Shown here: piece after piece, positions 9,655 through 21,279 of the stretch | How positions within the stretch are numbered: position 1 is the first letter of the stretch | Layout of the letters: every line of letters begins with the position of its first letter | DNA from: Conoideocrella luteorostrata | Lineage: Eukaryota > Ascomycota > Sordariomycetes > Hypocreales > Clavicipitaceae | Length of the DNA stretch: 64,000 bases | Assembly (NCBI GenBank): GCA_032433595.1 | Contig: JASWJB010000194.1 | Span: forward strand, 1 to 64,000 | Reading direction: 5' to 3' | Made by a program: the position numbers and the translations under genes | Notes under the pieces: generated by a model | Seen by the model: only the letters and a program-made list of their open reading frames with translations | Database searches by the model: none | What the model was told of the DNA's origin: nothing

Positions 9655-11156
9655 CTTTGCCAGCTACGGTCCGTTATATCCAGATAACGACCTTTTTCAG
9701 CTAATCCAAGAGGCGTTTCTCCGCCGAAAAAAAAAAAAAAAGCGTTAATATCGTAAAGTGTAATATCGGCGACCGGCGCCGAAAGTTGGAAAATAAGAAG
9801 CAGACAAACGACGGGCTGCTTCGATCAACGAAGCTTCTACTGCACCTACAACGACAACAAAAAAGATACAAGCACGAATGGGGGCAAAAGAAGAGAATGT
9901 GGAGGAGGGAAAGAGAACCGGCCACCAGTTGGCCGGGGAATGCGGGATCCTTAAATCAAGCCATCTCACGAACGGGACAGAGCGGCTACGAGGCTTGAAT
10001 GGAGACCTGAGTGGCTAGCAGAGTACACCGAATGGGGCAATGCACCCTCGGACTGGAGTAACATTATCAGGCACTCAGCTCCCAAAGAAGAGAGACGATA
10101 GGGTATGACAGCATTCGCGCGTCGAGACGGGCCAGGCTTACCGCCACCATAGGCATAGGGCACAGATTGTGATGGCAGGTTGGCCCGATGGGTGATAGCC
10201 TTGCATGGTGGTTGCGAAGCTATGGCGATGTCATACCAGGAGAGGACTGGCATGGATGCACTAGCCCGAGGAAACATCCAATAAACAAAGGCAGATGGGT
10301 TTCTAATTTTGGGTGACAGGGAATATCAGACTGCTGCCATGCAGGCGCGCGCGAAGTAGTGGTGAGCGCGGCCTCTGATTGGATACACGGCAACTGTGGG
10401 ACGGTGGTGATGGTGGTCTTGTGTACCCTCGGCGGCTAAACCGCTTCTTGGCCCCCAATCGTTGAAGAATTGTTCAGCGGGACGAAAGTGATCGTGAACA
10501 GTTGGCTCGGCTGCAGGACTGCCGACCCAGCTTCACACAGCCAAAACGGCCGTGAAGGCGCCATGGTTTGATACAGATGCTGCATGAGATCCGGCCAAAA
10601 CGGTGGCCATACATAGACTCGATGGGCATCAATAGTCTGCGAACGGCGAGATTAGTACTTCGCAAACCTGTACTAGTTAGTCGCGTGTGTTCTCAGAGAA
10701 GAGATAGCCGGAGAACAACCAAGCGGCTGAGGAATGGATACACAACATGTAGCCGCTGGCACCGTGACGATGGCGCAGCCCCGGATCGTGGTCCGTCTCA
10801 TTTCTGATGAACTTGTACGGAATGGCTTGCAGACCAAACAACGTAGAGACACTTGCCGTACTCCGTAATGACTTGAGTGGTCCGTTCAAAAGCGGATGAC
10901 GGCCATCCCGCTGCTCTTGCTGCCTCAGGCGCTGGTGGCTGTGAGAATATACACCCGCTGTAGGTCAAGTGTGGGTGCCTGCTGGTTTGCCGTCCAGTAG
11001 CAAGTCGCCGTCACTCCAGCCTCCGGTGGCTGCTCGCCGCCCAGAGCCCCTCCATCAGCCGTCAATTTTACCCCGCCATGTTATAGCGCGATATGAGCTT
11101 GCGACTCAGCACACGAGCTCGTCTGCCTCAATCCCTCAAAGCAAAAGTCTGCAATT
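9655..11156. other. 1.5-kb intergenic region
   Basis: A divergent promoter region between the methyltransferase and TMA22. It contains a poly-A tract near 9727 and a TACTCCGTA motif at 10859-10867. Several 60-100 codon ORFs on both strands show no recognisable family. Confidence 0.5.
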
Positions 11157-12075
11157 ATGGCAGACGCAGAACAGCAAGCCGCCTCGACTGAGCCCCAGTC
11201 CCGGCATGTAGTATATTGCGGTGGTAAGCTCCATTCTGCTCGTGCAACACGCAGTGCAAATGCCCCTTTGCTAACCTCGTATCCATGCAGTTTGTACGCT
11301 GCCACCTGAGGTGCGTAACCATCGAGCCCTGCAGCTAAATTTAATTCCCGAAACCTCTCTCTTTTGAGGAAATGCAAACTGCTACCCCAGTCGTTCACAA
11401 GCAAGTCATCTAACACGGTTTTATCCAGTACTGTGAATATGGAGGAACGGTGAAGAAGTGCCAGGAATGGCTGGAGAAAAATCAGAGAGAGATGTATGAC
11501 AGAATCTGGTCGGCTGGTAAGTTCTTCTGGCGCCTCTTTCCCTCTCTTTGGGACCATTTTGGGCGCTAATGAAGACCATATTATCAGAGGCTTTGGAAGC
11601 CGCAACTGCTTCATTATCCGTGGACGCGCAGAAGCGAGCCGCCAAAGATGCCCAAAAGAAGGCGGCAAAGGCAGAGGCTGCTGAAGCGAAGCAGGCAGAC
11701 AAGATTGCCAACAGCGTCATTACGATCAAGAGAATTGAACGAAATAAAAAGAAGTTTGTCACGGCAGTCATTGGGTTGGAGGCGTTTGGTCTTGAGTTGA
11801 AAAAGGTATGCAGATACTGCACGCAAGTCGCCAATTAGTTTCTGCTGTGTGCACGCCGATGCTAATCATTGCAACAGGTGGCCAAGGACCTCGGCAAGAA
11901 GTTTGCCACTGGTTCGTCGGTGACGAAGGTGCCTAGTGGGGGGGAAGAGATTGTGGTGCAAGGTGATGTTAGCGAGGAGTTAGAGGAGTTCATTTTGGAG
12001 AAGTACAAGGAGATACCCGAGGACAACATTGAGCTTGTCGATGATAAGAAGAAGAAAAAGGCGGCAGCACAATGA
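11157..12075 (+). CDS. TMA22: TMA22 / density-regulated protein (SUI1 domain)
   Basis: Five exons, 11157-11223, 11291-11310, 11429-11516, 11588-11805 and 11878-12075, give 196 residues. Exon 2 is only 20 nt (VCTLPPE) and the frame closes exactly: CGV|CTLPPE|YCEYGGTVKKC. The N-terminal Cys pair region (YCG, YCEYG) and the C-terminal SUI1/eIF1-like domain (NSVITIKRIERNKKKFVTAV, then VAKDLGKKFATGSSVTKVPS) are diagnostic of DENR/Tma22. With Tma20 (MCT-1) it recycles 40S subunits after termination and affects re-initiation. The C-terminus is Lys-rich. It converges on the borealin gene with about 200 bp between stops. Confidence 0.95.
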
Positions 12076-12279
12076 GTAGATTGAACCAAAACAATCCAAG
12101 ACATTTTGATTGAAGAAGCTTATGCCGTTGCAATTACATGACCCAAATACTCCTTTACCCGTGAAAATTGTCCCTCATGTCCCATCTTCGCCTTAAACAA
12201 TGCAGACTGTGTAATGCGCCTCGAAATGCCGCGTCAAGTTTGAGAGGTCTTTCATCAAATTCATGGTCTTCAATAAGCG

Positions 12280-13507
12280 CTACCCTCTCTTCCGCAGCAC
12301 CCTACCGCTGGCACTTGTTGTAACCGGGGTTGCGGTTGACTTTGTGGTGGCCGCTGCTCTCCTTGTGCCACCGGTGACGCCTTTCCGAATATTGCCCATA
12401 ACAGTCGTTTTCGCAGCCGACAGCCCAGTCTTCTGAGCGGCGCTGGGTTTTCTGGCCACAGTGCCCGCACTACCTTCACTGGTCTCGCTTGTGTTGCTAA
12501 CACGACGCCCAGTGCGAGTGGCAGGTCGAGATGAGGGAGCTTTTGCGGTCGCGATTGCAACTGGACGACGACCTCTTGCTGCCGCAGTCGTTCCATTTGA
12601 CGTGTTGCTAGCTTCCGAAGTGGTGGTAACTTTCCTAGTCCCTCTAGCTCGTGTAGCCTTTGCCTTTTCTACCATGCTAGAGAGAACACTTGTGGCGGTA
12701 GCAGATCGTGATGCTCCAGTAGCTTTCAACGGCGAACCAGGTCGCGCTATATATGATTTTGTAGGCGATGCCGGTCGATCACGATTGGTCAGCCGAGAGT
12801 TTGACGAAGTCGGCGATAGTACTTGGTTTGGCCTGACACGTCCGGTATCTGCTTGAGGTCCGCGAGCTCGCTTCTTTGTGCCGTCCGCGTTTTCAACTTC
12901 ATTCTCCTTGTCGCCAGCTATTTCATTGCTAGAGTAGGTGTTAGAAAACCTTATCATATGTCAACGCCGCAGTCGTTCTTACCTCATTCTCTTGTAGCCA
13001 CGACCTGCAGCCTGCGTACGGGTAGGCATAGTCCTCTGGGGGCTGGAGCGAGGTGTGTCCTTTGCAGGAACCGGAGGCGGTTTGGCCATATTGCGACCTT
13101 TTTCCTGTTCGTCGTACTTCTGTAAGAGGTCTCCCATTTTGAGCTTCCGCAAGGACATGGGTATTCTGTTAATTCTGATTTCTATTCGAGATCGAAGACC
13201 CTGTGCTTGGAGTTGGTATTGTGCTCGAAGTCGTCTGGCCCGTTCAGTAACTATTACAACTGTTAGTATGTGAGGCCATTGTGGATGTAAGCTTGTCGCA
13301 TCGTTTCGTACTTTCTATTTGAAGATTGTCGATCAAAGCTTGTTTCTGCGGCGCAGTGAGTCCCATCTTGCGTTTCTTGATTGGACTTCTGCCAGTCGGC
13401 GTTGATGGGCTTTTGACGGGGACTTTGGTGTCTGCATTCGCGCCTTGTCCTCTGACAGACGCAGTTGACTGGCAGGAGGCTCTTTTCTTGCTTTTAACAG
13501 GGGCCAT
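12280..13507 (-). CDS. Borealin (chromosomal passenger complex subunit)
   Basis: Exons 13312-13507, 12983-13250 and 12280-12928 give 370 residues. The borealin N-terminal helical region spans about residues 49-125: LTAPQKQALIDNLQIEITER, then ARRLRAQYQLQAQGLRSRIE and MSLRKLKMGDLLQKYDEQE. This segment pairs with INCENP and survivin to place Aurora kinase at centromeres. The rest is basic, Ser/Thr/Ala-rich and probably disordered, with SPT and RPASP motifs that could be CDK/Aurora sites. It is much longer than yeast Nbl1 but in line with filamentous fungal borealins. The start at 13507 is the first ATG followed by the Lys-rich N-terminus. It is divergent from RPN10 over 523 bp. Confidence 0.88.
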
Positions 13508-14030
13508 TTTTGCTACTTTGTGCTGTCTGATGATCCGAACTGTTGTATTGTTGTGCAATTAGTCGATGCGAAGCCATCTATAAGCTCGCGGTTAAGGTGT
13601 GTATGGCCAGCTGCAGCAACGGCGCGCTGTGAGTGGTCACCAAATGTGGAAGTAAACAAACGGGTTTGGCTGAAAGTTGTATTATGTCAGCATTTTTGTG
13701 ACCACGAAGCCAGTCGCCTGCCGGAAGCTTTTGTCCAGCTACGGAGTAGTCTAGGTACATCAGCAACGGGCTCCACCAATAGCGTTCAAAAGTAGCGGTA
13801 CTTGCACCGCGACCTCTCCGAAGCAGGCTGAACCCGCCTTACGACTCTCTACTAGCGACAGTAGTTCATCAAGCTGGTTTGTAGTTTCGCCTTCGCACCA
13901 ACCATCCGCCTATTCCTCACCCTCACCGCAAAGATTTGTAGCCCGCTTTACTTACGGAACCCCGTGACACCGCCATCCCTCACGATCATTCCTTTCCTCT
14001 TCTCCGTGTCTGCCAGAACAAGCCGCTGAG
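13508..14030. other. Bidirectional promoter region, borealin / RPN10
   Basis: A spacer between two divergent start codons. It includes a TACGGAGTA motif at 13740-13748 and a CT-rich stretch just before the RPN10 start. No gene is supported inside. Confidence 0.6.
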
Positions 14031-14952
14031 ATGGTTCTCGAGGCGGTAATGGTTGTCGTTGACAACAGCGAGAGCAGCAGAAATGGAGACTATCAACCGA
14101 GCCGATTCGATTCACAAGTTGACGCTGTCAACGTTCTCTTCCAAAGCATTACCCAAGGCAATCCTGAATCTTCGGTCGGCTTAATGAGCATGGGTGGCAA
14201 AGGTCCCGAGGTGCTGGTCACCCTTACCACAGAACAAGGCAAGATCCTGGAGGGCCTGCATCGGACGAAGAAGAAGATTGGTGGCTCTTCTCATCTGAAG
14301 ACGGGAATTCAAGTTGCCACGGTAAGTCAAAATCATGTCCTCTACGAATTTTACCCATAGCTCACTCCATGACCAGCTTGCTCTCAAGCACCGACAGAAT
14401 CGATCCCAACGGCAGCGAATAATAGTCTTCATCTGCTCGCCAATCGAGGAAAACGAGAAGGAGCTGACGCTACTTGCTAAGAAAATGAAGAAAGGAAATA
14501 TTTCTGTGGACTTTATCCTGTTTGGTGATCTTGACGACGATGATACGCAAAACAAGCTGCAGGTATTCAACGATACCGTCAAGGCTAATGAGGGTTCGCA
14601 TCTGGTCGTCATCCCACCAAGCAGTAAGTTGCTCAGCGACCAGCTTGTTGCGACGCCGATCCTCCTTGGTGAGAGTGCTCTCTCATCTGGCGCCGCCGGG
14701 GGCGTGGGTGGGGGTAACGATGAGTTTGAGTTCGGCTTTGACCCAGCCATGGAGCCCGAGCTTGCTCTTGCTTTACGCATGAGCATGGAGGAAGAGAAGG
14801 CTAGGCAAGAAAAGAGAGCTCGGGAGGAGGACGAGGCTGCCAAGAAGGCGTCGCTTGAAGGTGTCAAGGAGGAAGATGAGTCTGGTCCCTCGGGAGGGGC
14901 TTCTGCAAGCGGGGGCAAGAAGGCTGGTGATGATAAGATGGACACATCGTAG
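14031..14952 (+). CDS. RPN10: 26S proteasome regulatory subunit RPN10
   Basis: Exons 14031-14321 and 14377-14952 (intron GTAAGT...CCAG) give 288 residues. Residues 1-190 form a von Willebrand A domain beginning VLEAVMVVVDNSESSRNGDY, the family hallmark, with HLKTGIQVA|LALKHRQNR spanning the splice. A ubiquitin-interacting motif, PELALALRMSMEEE, lies at about residues 220-240, followed by a charged Lys/Glu tail. Rpn10 sits at the base-lid junction of the 19S particle and captures polyubiquitin chains. Only one UIM is visible, as in yeast. The stop is 190 bp from the convergent TRS23 stop. Confidence 0.96.
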
Positions 14953-15144
14953 TGGATTTACATGTTTCTGCGGATTGGTTTCTTCTAGAAGCTGTACAAT
15001 AGACGAACCACTGGGTTACTAGCGCCAATCGATTCAAGAAATGACATTCGGCAATAACGTGTGTGACAGTTATGACTAGTACTTTCAATGGACTGTTTCC
15101 AACATTCGCGATTGTTCAAAGAAGGGTCTGTATTTAGCCATGTA

Positions 15145-15734
15145 TTACCGGTTGTTGATCTCTCTAATATATGATAATAATTTCCGATCAAACATATCAC
15201 ACCGAATGGGCATCTCCAAAGAATAAAACGGATTCTTCATGACATAATCTGAGTAAAGGTCGTATATCCTCCTGAGCGTAACATCTACGTTCGTTTGCGT
15301 AGAGTCGGTGATCAGCAGGAACTTGGTTCCGGTCATGGTGTTGAAGCATTGTAGGCGAAAATTCTCGGTTTCCAGAACTTCCAGGCCGGAAGAAGGCTCT
15401 GGTCGATTTGCAAGTCCGTTGGCGGCTGGTGGAGGCGGGATGTTTTTAATTGGGTTGATTCTTGATGTGATGGCGTGGACGCTGGACCAAGACGTGAGTA
15501 TAACCCGAATTTCAAGGTACAAACAGGAGTGTATATGTGTTTGCTCAGTTCACGTACCCGTGGAAAGTACCGGCCAGGACAAGATAGTCGTTTGTACTGA
15601 TCTTGTTGAGGCCACCTTCGTGGAAGGTCTTGTTGTAGACTAAGCCACCGGCCTTGTTGATGATGATGAGGGCGAAGACAGTCCTGACGCTTATTAATTG
15701 TGAGATGGATGGGCCGATAATCTAGACCTTACAT
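15145..15734 (-). CDS. TRS23: TRAPP complex subunit TRS23 (TRAPPC4)
   Basis: Exons 15733-15734, 15558-15683 and 15145-15481 give 154 residues. The start codon is split by the first intron: AT (15733-15734), GTAAGG donor, CGTCAG acceptor, then G. This gives MTVFALIIINKAGGLVYNKT, matching the longin-like opening of the family. The second exon join encodes TFHG|VHAITS. The C-terminal part carries LETENFRLQCFNTMTGTKFL and YVMKNPFYSLEMPIRCDMFD, both near-identical to TRAPPC4. The protein is a core subunit of TRAPP, the guanine-nucleotide exchange factor for Ypt1 in ER-Golgi and autophagy traffic. It lacks the central insertion found in the 219-residue human protein. The upstream limit of exon 1 (5' UTR) is not defined. 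Confidence 0.9.
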
Positions 15735-16378
15735 TGTGCTCGGTCACTTATGCGCCGGTTGACTGTCAATATCAGAGTTCCTAAGCCGTCTCGAGGCTCA
15801 TCGGTCCACCGAGGTACGGCTCTACCCCTGTTATCGAGTGACTGTGAGTGAGTGATCCTGCCGGAATGAGTAGTCTTTGACACTGGACGATAGTTCAATT
15901 GAAGCCAGCTTTAAGGAATAGCCAAGAGTGATGGTTGCGCCGTGTTGTGTCTGGTCTACGGCTCTGACGTCGCCTGGTAAATGGCCGGTGTCCACAAGCA
16001 TCGGCAACTCACTGAGTGCCAACCTGTGCTGGACCTGCCTGAGCAAGCTACAATGCGGTCGCTAACGCATCAACAGCTGCCACACGACAGCCCCACTGTT
16101 CGCATTGTACGTCAGCAGGCTGGGTCAACCATCTGCCCAGCGCTCCTCAGTCGCTAGCGCACGTAATTGGCCGGCCTCATTAATTGACCGCCCGAAGATT
16201 GTCAACGTGCCTGCTCAGCATTGGCGAGAGCTCCGACCGCCAACCAGGTCGTCGCATATCTATCAGCTATTCGAATTCGACATTCGGAGATCGCGTCGTG
16301 CCTCGTTACTGAAGTTTCAACAGTCCGTTCGCTGTAAACCTACCAGGCGATCTCACGAGGCACTCGAAGCAAAACGAT
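15735..16378. other. Bidirectional promoter region, TRS23 / RPB4
   Basis: A spacer between divergent genes. No gene supported. The plus-strand ORF at 16105-16458 overlaps the RPB4 start out of frame and shows no family features. Confidence 0.5.
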
Positions 16379-16960
16379 ATGTCGAACCAGCGCTCATCCC
16401 GCCCCAAGCCGCCCCCTCCAGGCAACGAGGAGGCCTCGGCGAATCTGAACCTGGGTGAGTTTCAGAATGTCGATACGCTGACTCTGTCGGAAGCGTCGCT
16501 CGTCCTGAATGCCCTGGTTGCGAAGCGTCGAAATGATCGCAAGAACGTGAACGAGACTGAGTAGGTGGCCGCTGCTGTTTTTGTTGGTTTGGAGAGAAGA
16601 GCAGAACCTATCGCAGCGGAACGCTAACGAGGACGGATTAGAATGTTGAGCCAAACGCTCAACTACCTAGATCATTTCTCTCGGTTCACGCAGAAGGAGA
16701 ATGTTGAGGCAGTGGAACGTTTGCTCAGTGCGCATAAGGACTTGGCCAAGTTTGAGAGAGCACAACTAGGTAGGCTGCTGGATAGGCTGCTCAGCCATGG
16801 GAAAATCTCCGTTCAAGCTGTTAATTACAGTCGACCAGGATCTCTGTGTTGCGAAAATGCCGACGAAGCCAAAACCCTCATTCCGTCGCTGACCGACAAA
16901 ATCAAGGACGAAGACCTGCAAGATCTGTTGGACGAGATATCTAAATTGCAGAATCGGTGA
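16379..16960 (+). CDS. RPB4: RNA polymerase II subunit RPB4
   Basis: Exons 16379-16560, 16642-16769 and 16839-16960 give 143 residues, the size of human RPB4. The core is visible: LTLSEASLVLNALVAKRR, MLSQTLNYLDHFSRF, FERAQLG|SLCCENADEAK and TLIPSLTDKIKDEDLQDLLD. RPB4 pairs with RPB7 in the polymerase stalk, which acts in initiation, RNA contact and mRNA fate. The second intron (69 nt, 16770-16838) has no stop and a length divisible by three, so an unspliced message would add 23 residues exactly where other eukaryotes have none. Alignment to the family favours splicing. It is divergent from TRS23. Confidence 0.93.
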
Positions 16961-17823
16961 TTTTGGTCCTCAAAAAAATAACGTTTCTATGGGGGAGAAG
17001 ACGGCAAAGGGACGACTGTTCAGAGACTGGATTATATTTTTAGGTCATTTTTTCCGTGCTTGGAGAAAAGAGGTTGTGGAGTTTATACTAGGCATTGCTG
17101 GCGTATGGTAAGAATATGTTATTTTCACAAAGACAAAAGAAGGGATTTTTGAGTTTATTGAGAGGTAGAATACAATTGAGAAATTGGCCGAGGCTTGCAC
17201 AAACCTACGACTCGGTGGACATGTTTTATTATTGTTTGGCAGGGCCTTTTCGATTACGGTTGCTCGGACGTTGAACACGAATGGGGTAAAAGGCGATTAT
17301 TCAAGTAATTGAATGAAGCAGTGCATTGAAGCCTTCAAGGGTGACTGCTCGATCATAGCCTTCATACCATGCGTAACAGCAAAGTCTAATTCCTCTGCTA
17401 GCTACCTGGTTTTGGCAAAGGACTACGTATTGGGAGTCAACGGAAAGGAATTTCTTCAGTAGAGTCTAGAGAAATCTTGTCGGAATGCTGGCTGGGTAAT
17501 GGGTGGAAACTTTCTCTGTAGAGATACCCTGAAGCTGTCTACAGTAGAGGGGATAAAGGTGGAAAGTAATGCATAAGCATTTCAGGTTAAGAATATAGCC
17601 ACTTTCTTCTGTCCCTTTATTTAGTAGTCTTTTTGCATTTGGTGGAATGTGTTTTGGCAGCATTTAGCAGACATGGGCTAATGTGTCACAGTACATTTGC
17701 TCCGTCCCCTATTAATAAATGAGGGTCTCAGGCAACGAGTAAAGGTCAATCGGTTACCCAGTTCTCTCCATCTTGGTCACTTACAATGTAACAACCATGA
17801 TACACACGTAGCATGCTGCAATC
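16961..17823. other. Intergenic region between RPB4 and tetraspanin
   Basis: The 3' flanks of two convergent genes; AT-rich and without a supported gene. Confidence 0.5.
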
Positions 17824-18802
17824 TCAACCCCATGGGTTGTCCTGTGACTGTCCTGCATCACGCCCACGGTCACGGTCCTCAGTATTTGGGTCATCCTCAC
17901 CCTCCCCGAATTGTCGAGGAGTATCTCCATTACGGCGTGGTGTTTCTCCAGTATCTCCGACAACGCCAGGAAGTAGCCGCGCCCTTTCGGGTTCGTCGTT
18001 CGTGCCGTAGTGAATCATTCCCCTTGGTGGCGCGTTGTGAGTTACGGATGGGAACCATTCGCGTAAAAACCAACTCGCAATCTGCCGTGCTCAACAGACG
18101 ATTAGCAACAACAACTCAATTTCTGCCACCACCGCACGATTGCCTACCTGAAAGAGTCCTATAGCCAGAACGATGCCAAAGTCCAGGCCAGAGTTGTTCT
18201 GCAGCGCTCTGCGCCACGGCTGGACACAGGAAATTTGCCGCCCGTACGTTTCTACGCAGCTGCGCGAAGATTGGTGATTTGGAAATGGCCATGCTCTGTC
18301 GCGCACTGTGTTCAAGCCACAGCAATCGAAGGCATCCTGAATACGTCGAATTGCTTCACTATCATGGTTGCTGAAGTGACGTTGCCAAATGGTTGATAGG
18401 AGACAGTCGCGTGCAGCAGAGGGTACGATGTTGGAGAAGAGTAGAGTTGCCAACACAGTCGTAAAGATGCCTTGACCAATTTGCAAACCTCTAGCTAGGA
18501 CTCGCTGGGGACGATGGATAGATCGTATGAGCTGTGGGTAGAAGAAAGCATTGGCTATGGCGATGATTGGCAGTAGAATGGTAATGATAGTTATGTACGG
18601 CGAAATCGGCAGTGAAAGTGCAGTCGAGTTGATATGTTCATATCTAAATATGTATTATTAGGAGGTTTTCAGTAGATGGGAAAGATTTACGCACATTGCT
18701 ACCCCAATGAACGCGAGGATCACCTGGCAAGATGTTAGAAATAAGCGATCATATCCTTCACAGTGGTCTTACCAGGATATAAGCCCATGGCCAGATCGTC
18801 AT
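17824..18802 (-). CDS. Tetraspanin (fungal Tsp3-like)
   Basis: Exons 18773-18802, 18695-18723, 18148-18643 and 17824-18081 give 270 residues; all phases close. Four membrane segments are visible: TIWPWAYILVILAFIGVAI (TM1), YITIITILLPIIAIANAFF (TM2), GIFTTVLATLLFSNIV (TM3) and FGIVLAIGLFQIASWFL (TM4). Between TM3 and TM4 the large outer loop has the tetraspanin CCG motif (DAFDCCGLNTV) plus later cysteines (RSCVETYGRQISC). The C-terminal tail is hydrophilic and Gly/Asp/Arg-rich. Tetraspanins organise membrane microdomains; fungal Pls1 acts in appressorium penetration, while Tsp3-type proteins are less studied. The first two exons are tiny (30 and 29 nt), and the start ATG at 18802 opens TM1 almost at once. 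Upstream in-frame codons exist, so a longer N-terminus is possible. Confidence 0.82.
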
Positions 18803-19910
18803 CGTCGTGGTAATCAGAGGACCCAGACCAAAATAGTGTAAGTGCAAGGTGATATCCGATTGTTGAAATTGCCCTTTACGATGAGGGATTCAGATATATG
18901 GGACGCTGATCTAGAAAAAGTCGTTGGCAGATGAAGAGCAGGGTGAAGTCATTGACGGTTGAAATGAGGCTGCACACAAACAAACGAGAGTTGGTATGTG
19001 CACAGTGCGGTCATGCATTACATAAAGGTACCTACAAATATGCAAGAATGGTTACCCCGCTTGTCCAGCGTCCAGACGTGCTGCCCGATGCATATTGGAC
19101 ACATCATTCCTTATGACCAGGCTGCAATTTTGTCCGGTCCCCTCATATCTCTGGGCGCTTAACAGATCAACACTCGTTACTCCGTAATCCAAATAACACT
19201 TAAGATACATGATGGGCATTTATCGAGTTCAATTCATAGTGCGAAAAAATGGAAACGAGACCACCTTGAAATTCGTCGAATGCAATGAAGCTTTTGTGGA
19301 ATCGACGGTAATCATTCGCAGACCTATGAAGATTTCTGATGCCGCCATTTCTGGGATATTAACGAGATGCAAGGTAGATAGAAATACAGAGTCATGGAGA
19401 CAGAGTCCAACTTCAAGATGTCACATTCATGCAGTCCGTAATCAGTGTGACATGAGATTGCGGTCGAGGCGTCTGCGTGCCTGGCACAGCTCATTCACAT
19501 CCCATCCTCAGCTACCCCCAAGCTCGCTGTCAGATCTAGTTTGCGAATCAAAGCCCCTGTTATGTGAATACGTAGGAAATCTCGTGACCTCTAGCTACCG
19601 TTTAAGACAAGGCAATCTACCAGGTCAGGATGAGGAGGAATTGCCGACCAAGTTGGAGCGAGGTGTCCCTCCAGTACGCCTCGCCAATGAGGGCTGCAGA
19701 ATGCCGTACCATGGATTGTAAAGTGGAAAATCTCTTTCAACTTAGCCGTGGAACCTAGCATGATAACAACTGTATAAGAATGAGTACCGCCCTGCCTCGG
19801 CGGTCATATTCCACGCCCAAACTGCGTTTCATAATATTTCTTTACACATAGGTGCTTATAGAATGTACTAGCAAAAAGGAAGCATAGCCGTATTCGAGGA
19901 AGCTACCATC
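18803..19910. other. Intergenic, gene-poor stretch
   Basis: It contains a TACTCCGTA motif at 19178-19186. A 170-codon plus ORF at 19209-19721 shows no recognised domain and biased, low-coding-quality content. No gene is supported. Confidence 0.45.
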
Positions 19911-20318
19911 ATGGCCGAGGCCACGATAGGGCGGCTGCCGGCGGCTCTTACTGCTGCAACCAACGAGGTGACGGTGGCAGCAGCTAATGTCAACTTTGAT
20001 ATCTGCCTCGTAAAGTATGAGGCCCCAAAGGAGTATCATCAACTCTGGAGCCTACTATCGGCAAGGCGAAAACAGGGTGCAGAGTTCGGAAAGAGTCATG
20101 TCATAGCTCGAAGGCCTGCTGCCCTTTTTGAAGGAGCGTACTCCCCGACACCCAACCTAGTTGGTGCCTACGGAAAACGCGTGTCCGAAATTTCGAAGCT
20201 AGCTTCGGATACCGTTTCGAACGATTGTCCAATTTACGAAGTGAGGATATTTACTTTTTGCCATCACAGCAACGATGCGAACATGAGGCAGGGTTGCCAC
20301 TCGAGACTAAGATGTTAG
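19911..20318 (+). pseudogene. Orphan ORF, probable fragment of a fungal-specific family
   Basis: A 135-codon ORF opens with an Ala-rich amphipathic segment followed by VNFDICLVKYEAPKEYHQLW and EGAYSPTPNLVGAYGKRVSE. This looks like the N-terminal region of an uncharacterised Hypocreales protein family (recalled, not checked). After about residue 105 the sequence loses coherence, and coding-like text continues in the next frame from about 20225 to 20551, as expected of a truncated or frameshifted gene. It sits beside a decayed transporter in a gene-poor stretch. It could be a short real gene with an unrecognised intron. Confidence 0.4.
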
Positions 20319-21279
20319 CGCTAGAATGTTGGGATGAGATCATTGACGTACTAGCTGGTATCACTGTTGTACGAAGTCACGGCAATTGGCTGGTAAGGTT
20401 GGCTGTAGCCAGCTTTCTTAGTCAATTAGCCAAGCAGGAATCTTCCTCTATTGATAGGATTACGCTTTGTCCTGATTTCGTATGTTGGCGCTGCATAAGG
20501 ATAGACCCCAAGCATGCGAATAACATATATATATATACTGACATGGAATGAATCGACTACATCAATACTATTTAAGCGTACTAGTAGTGAAGTTATATCT
20601 TGGATTCTTGGGCAAGAAGAATAACTCCATGAATCCGTTGACACTTATCCTCCTCGCCATTTCGAGAGATGACGCAGATTCGCTTGGAACATGGCATGTT
20701 ATTATTCAACTTTCGGCTCGGCAAGCTCAAGGCTCTTGTCCTTTGGTGATCCGATGTACCACGTATTCAGGAAGCAATTTGCCGGTGTCCATGTTTCCGA
20801 ACACACACCTAACACGGAAGGCTGCCTAACTGCACATCTTACTTGCTGGGACGAATAAAACAGACCGGTATCGTTTAAATTGTGGTTGTTTCTTGTCGTT
20901 CTGTTCCGAGATCGTGGTATCGACTTCTCTTGGCTAAATTGCCTGCACTGCTGCCCCCCGCTCCCTTCTTGTCAAAAGCACATGTTGGTTCTACCTAGCT
21001 CTGGAGGTTCGTGCCGATGCGTTTGCATAACTTCGCCAAGACGTGACTTCGAGGTCGACCAACATCATTGCCTCTAATTATCTGTCCGCCTAGTTGGTAC
21101 AAGAATGCAGCTCTCAAGATCATCGCCATCGGAACACGTTGTGGACGACGGTTTACATCTCTCCCGTCGCTTAGTATGTGTACTCTCGCAACTTTCGTTA
21201 GTAAATACAGTTTCATAGGCCGTAGCCACAAGACTGCCATTCGGAACGCCACTCGGGACATCACAGTGGACAACGCGGT
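20319..21279. other. Degenerate region between two gene relics
   Basis: Broken coding-like segments, an AT microsatellite (TATATATATAT near 20527) and frequent stops in all frames. No intact gene. It may hold further decayed sequence of the neighbouring relics. Confidence 0.4.
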
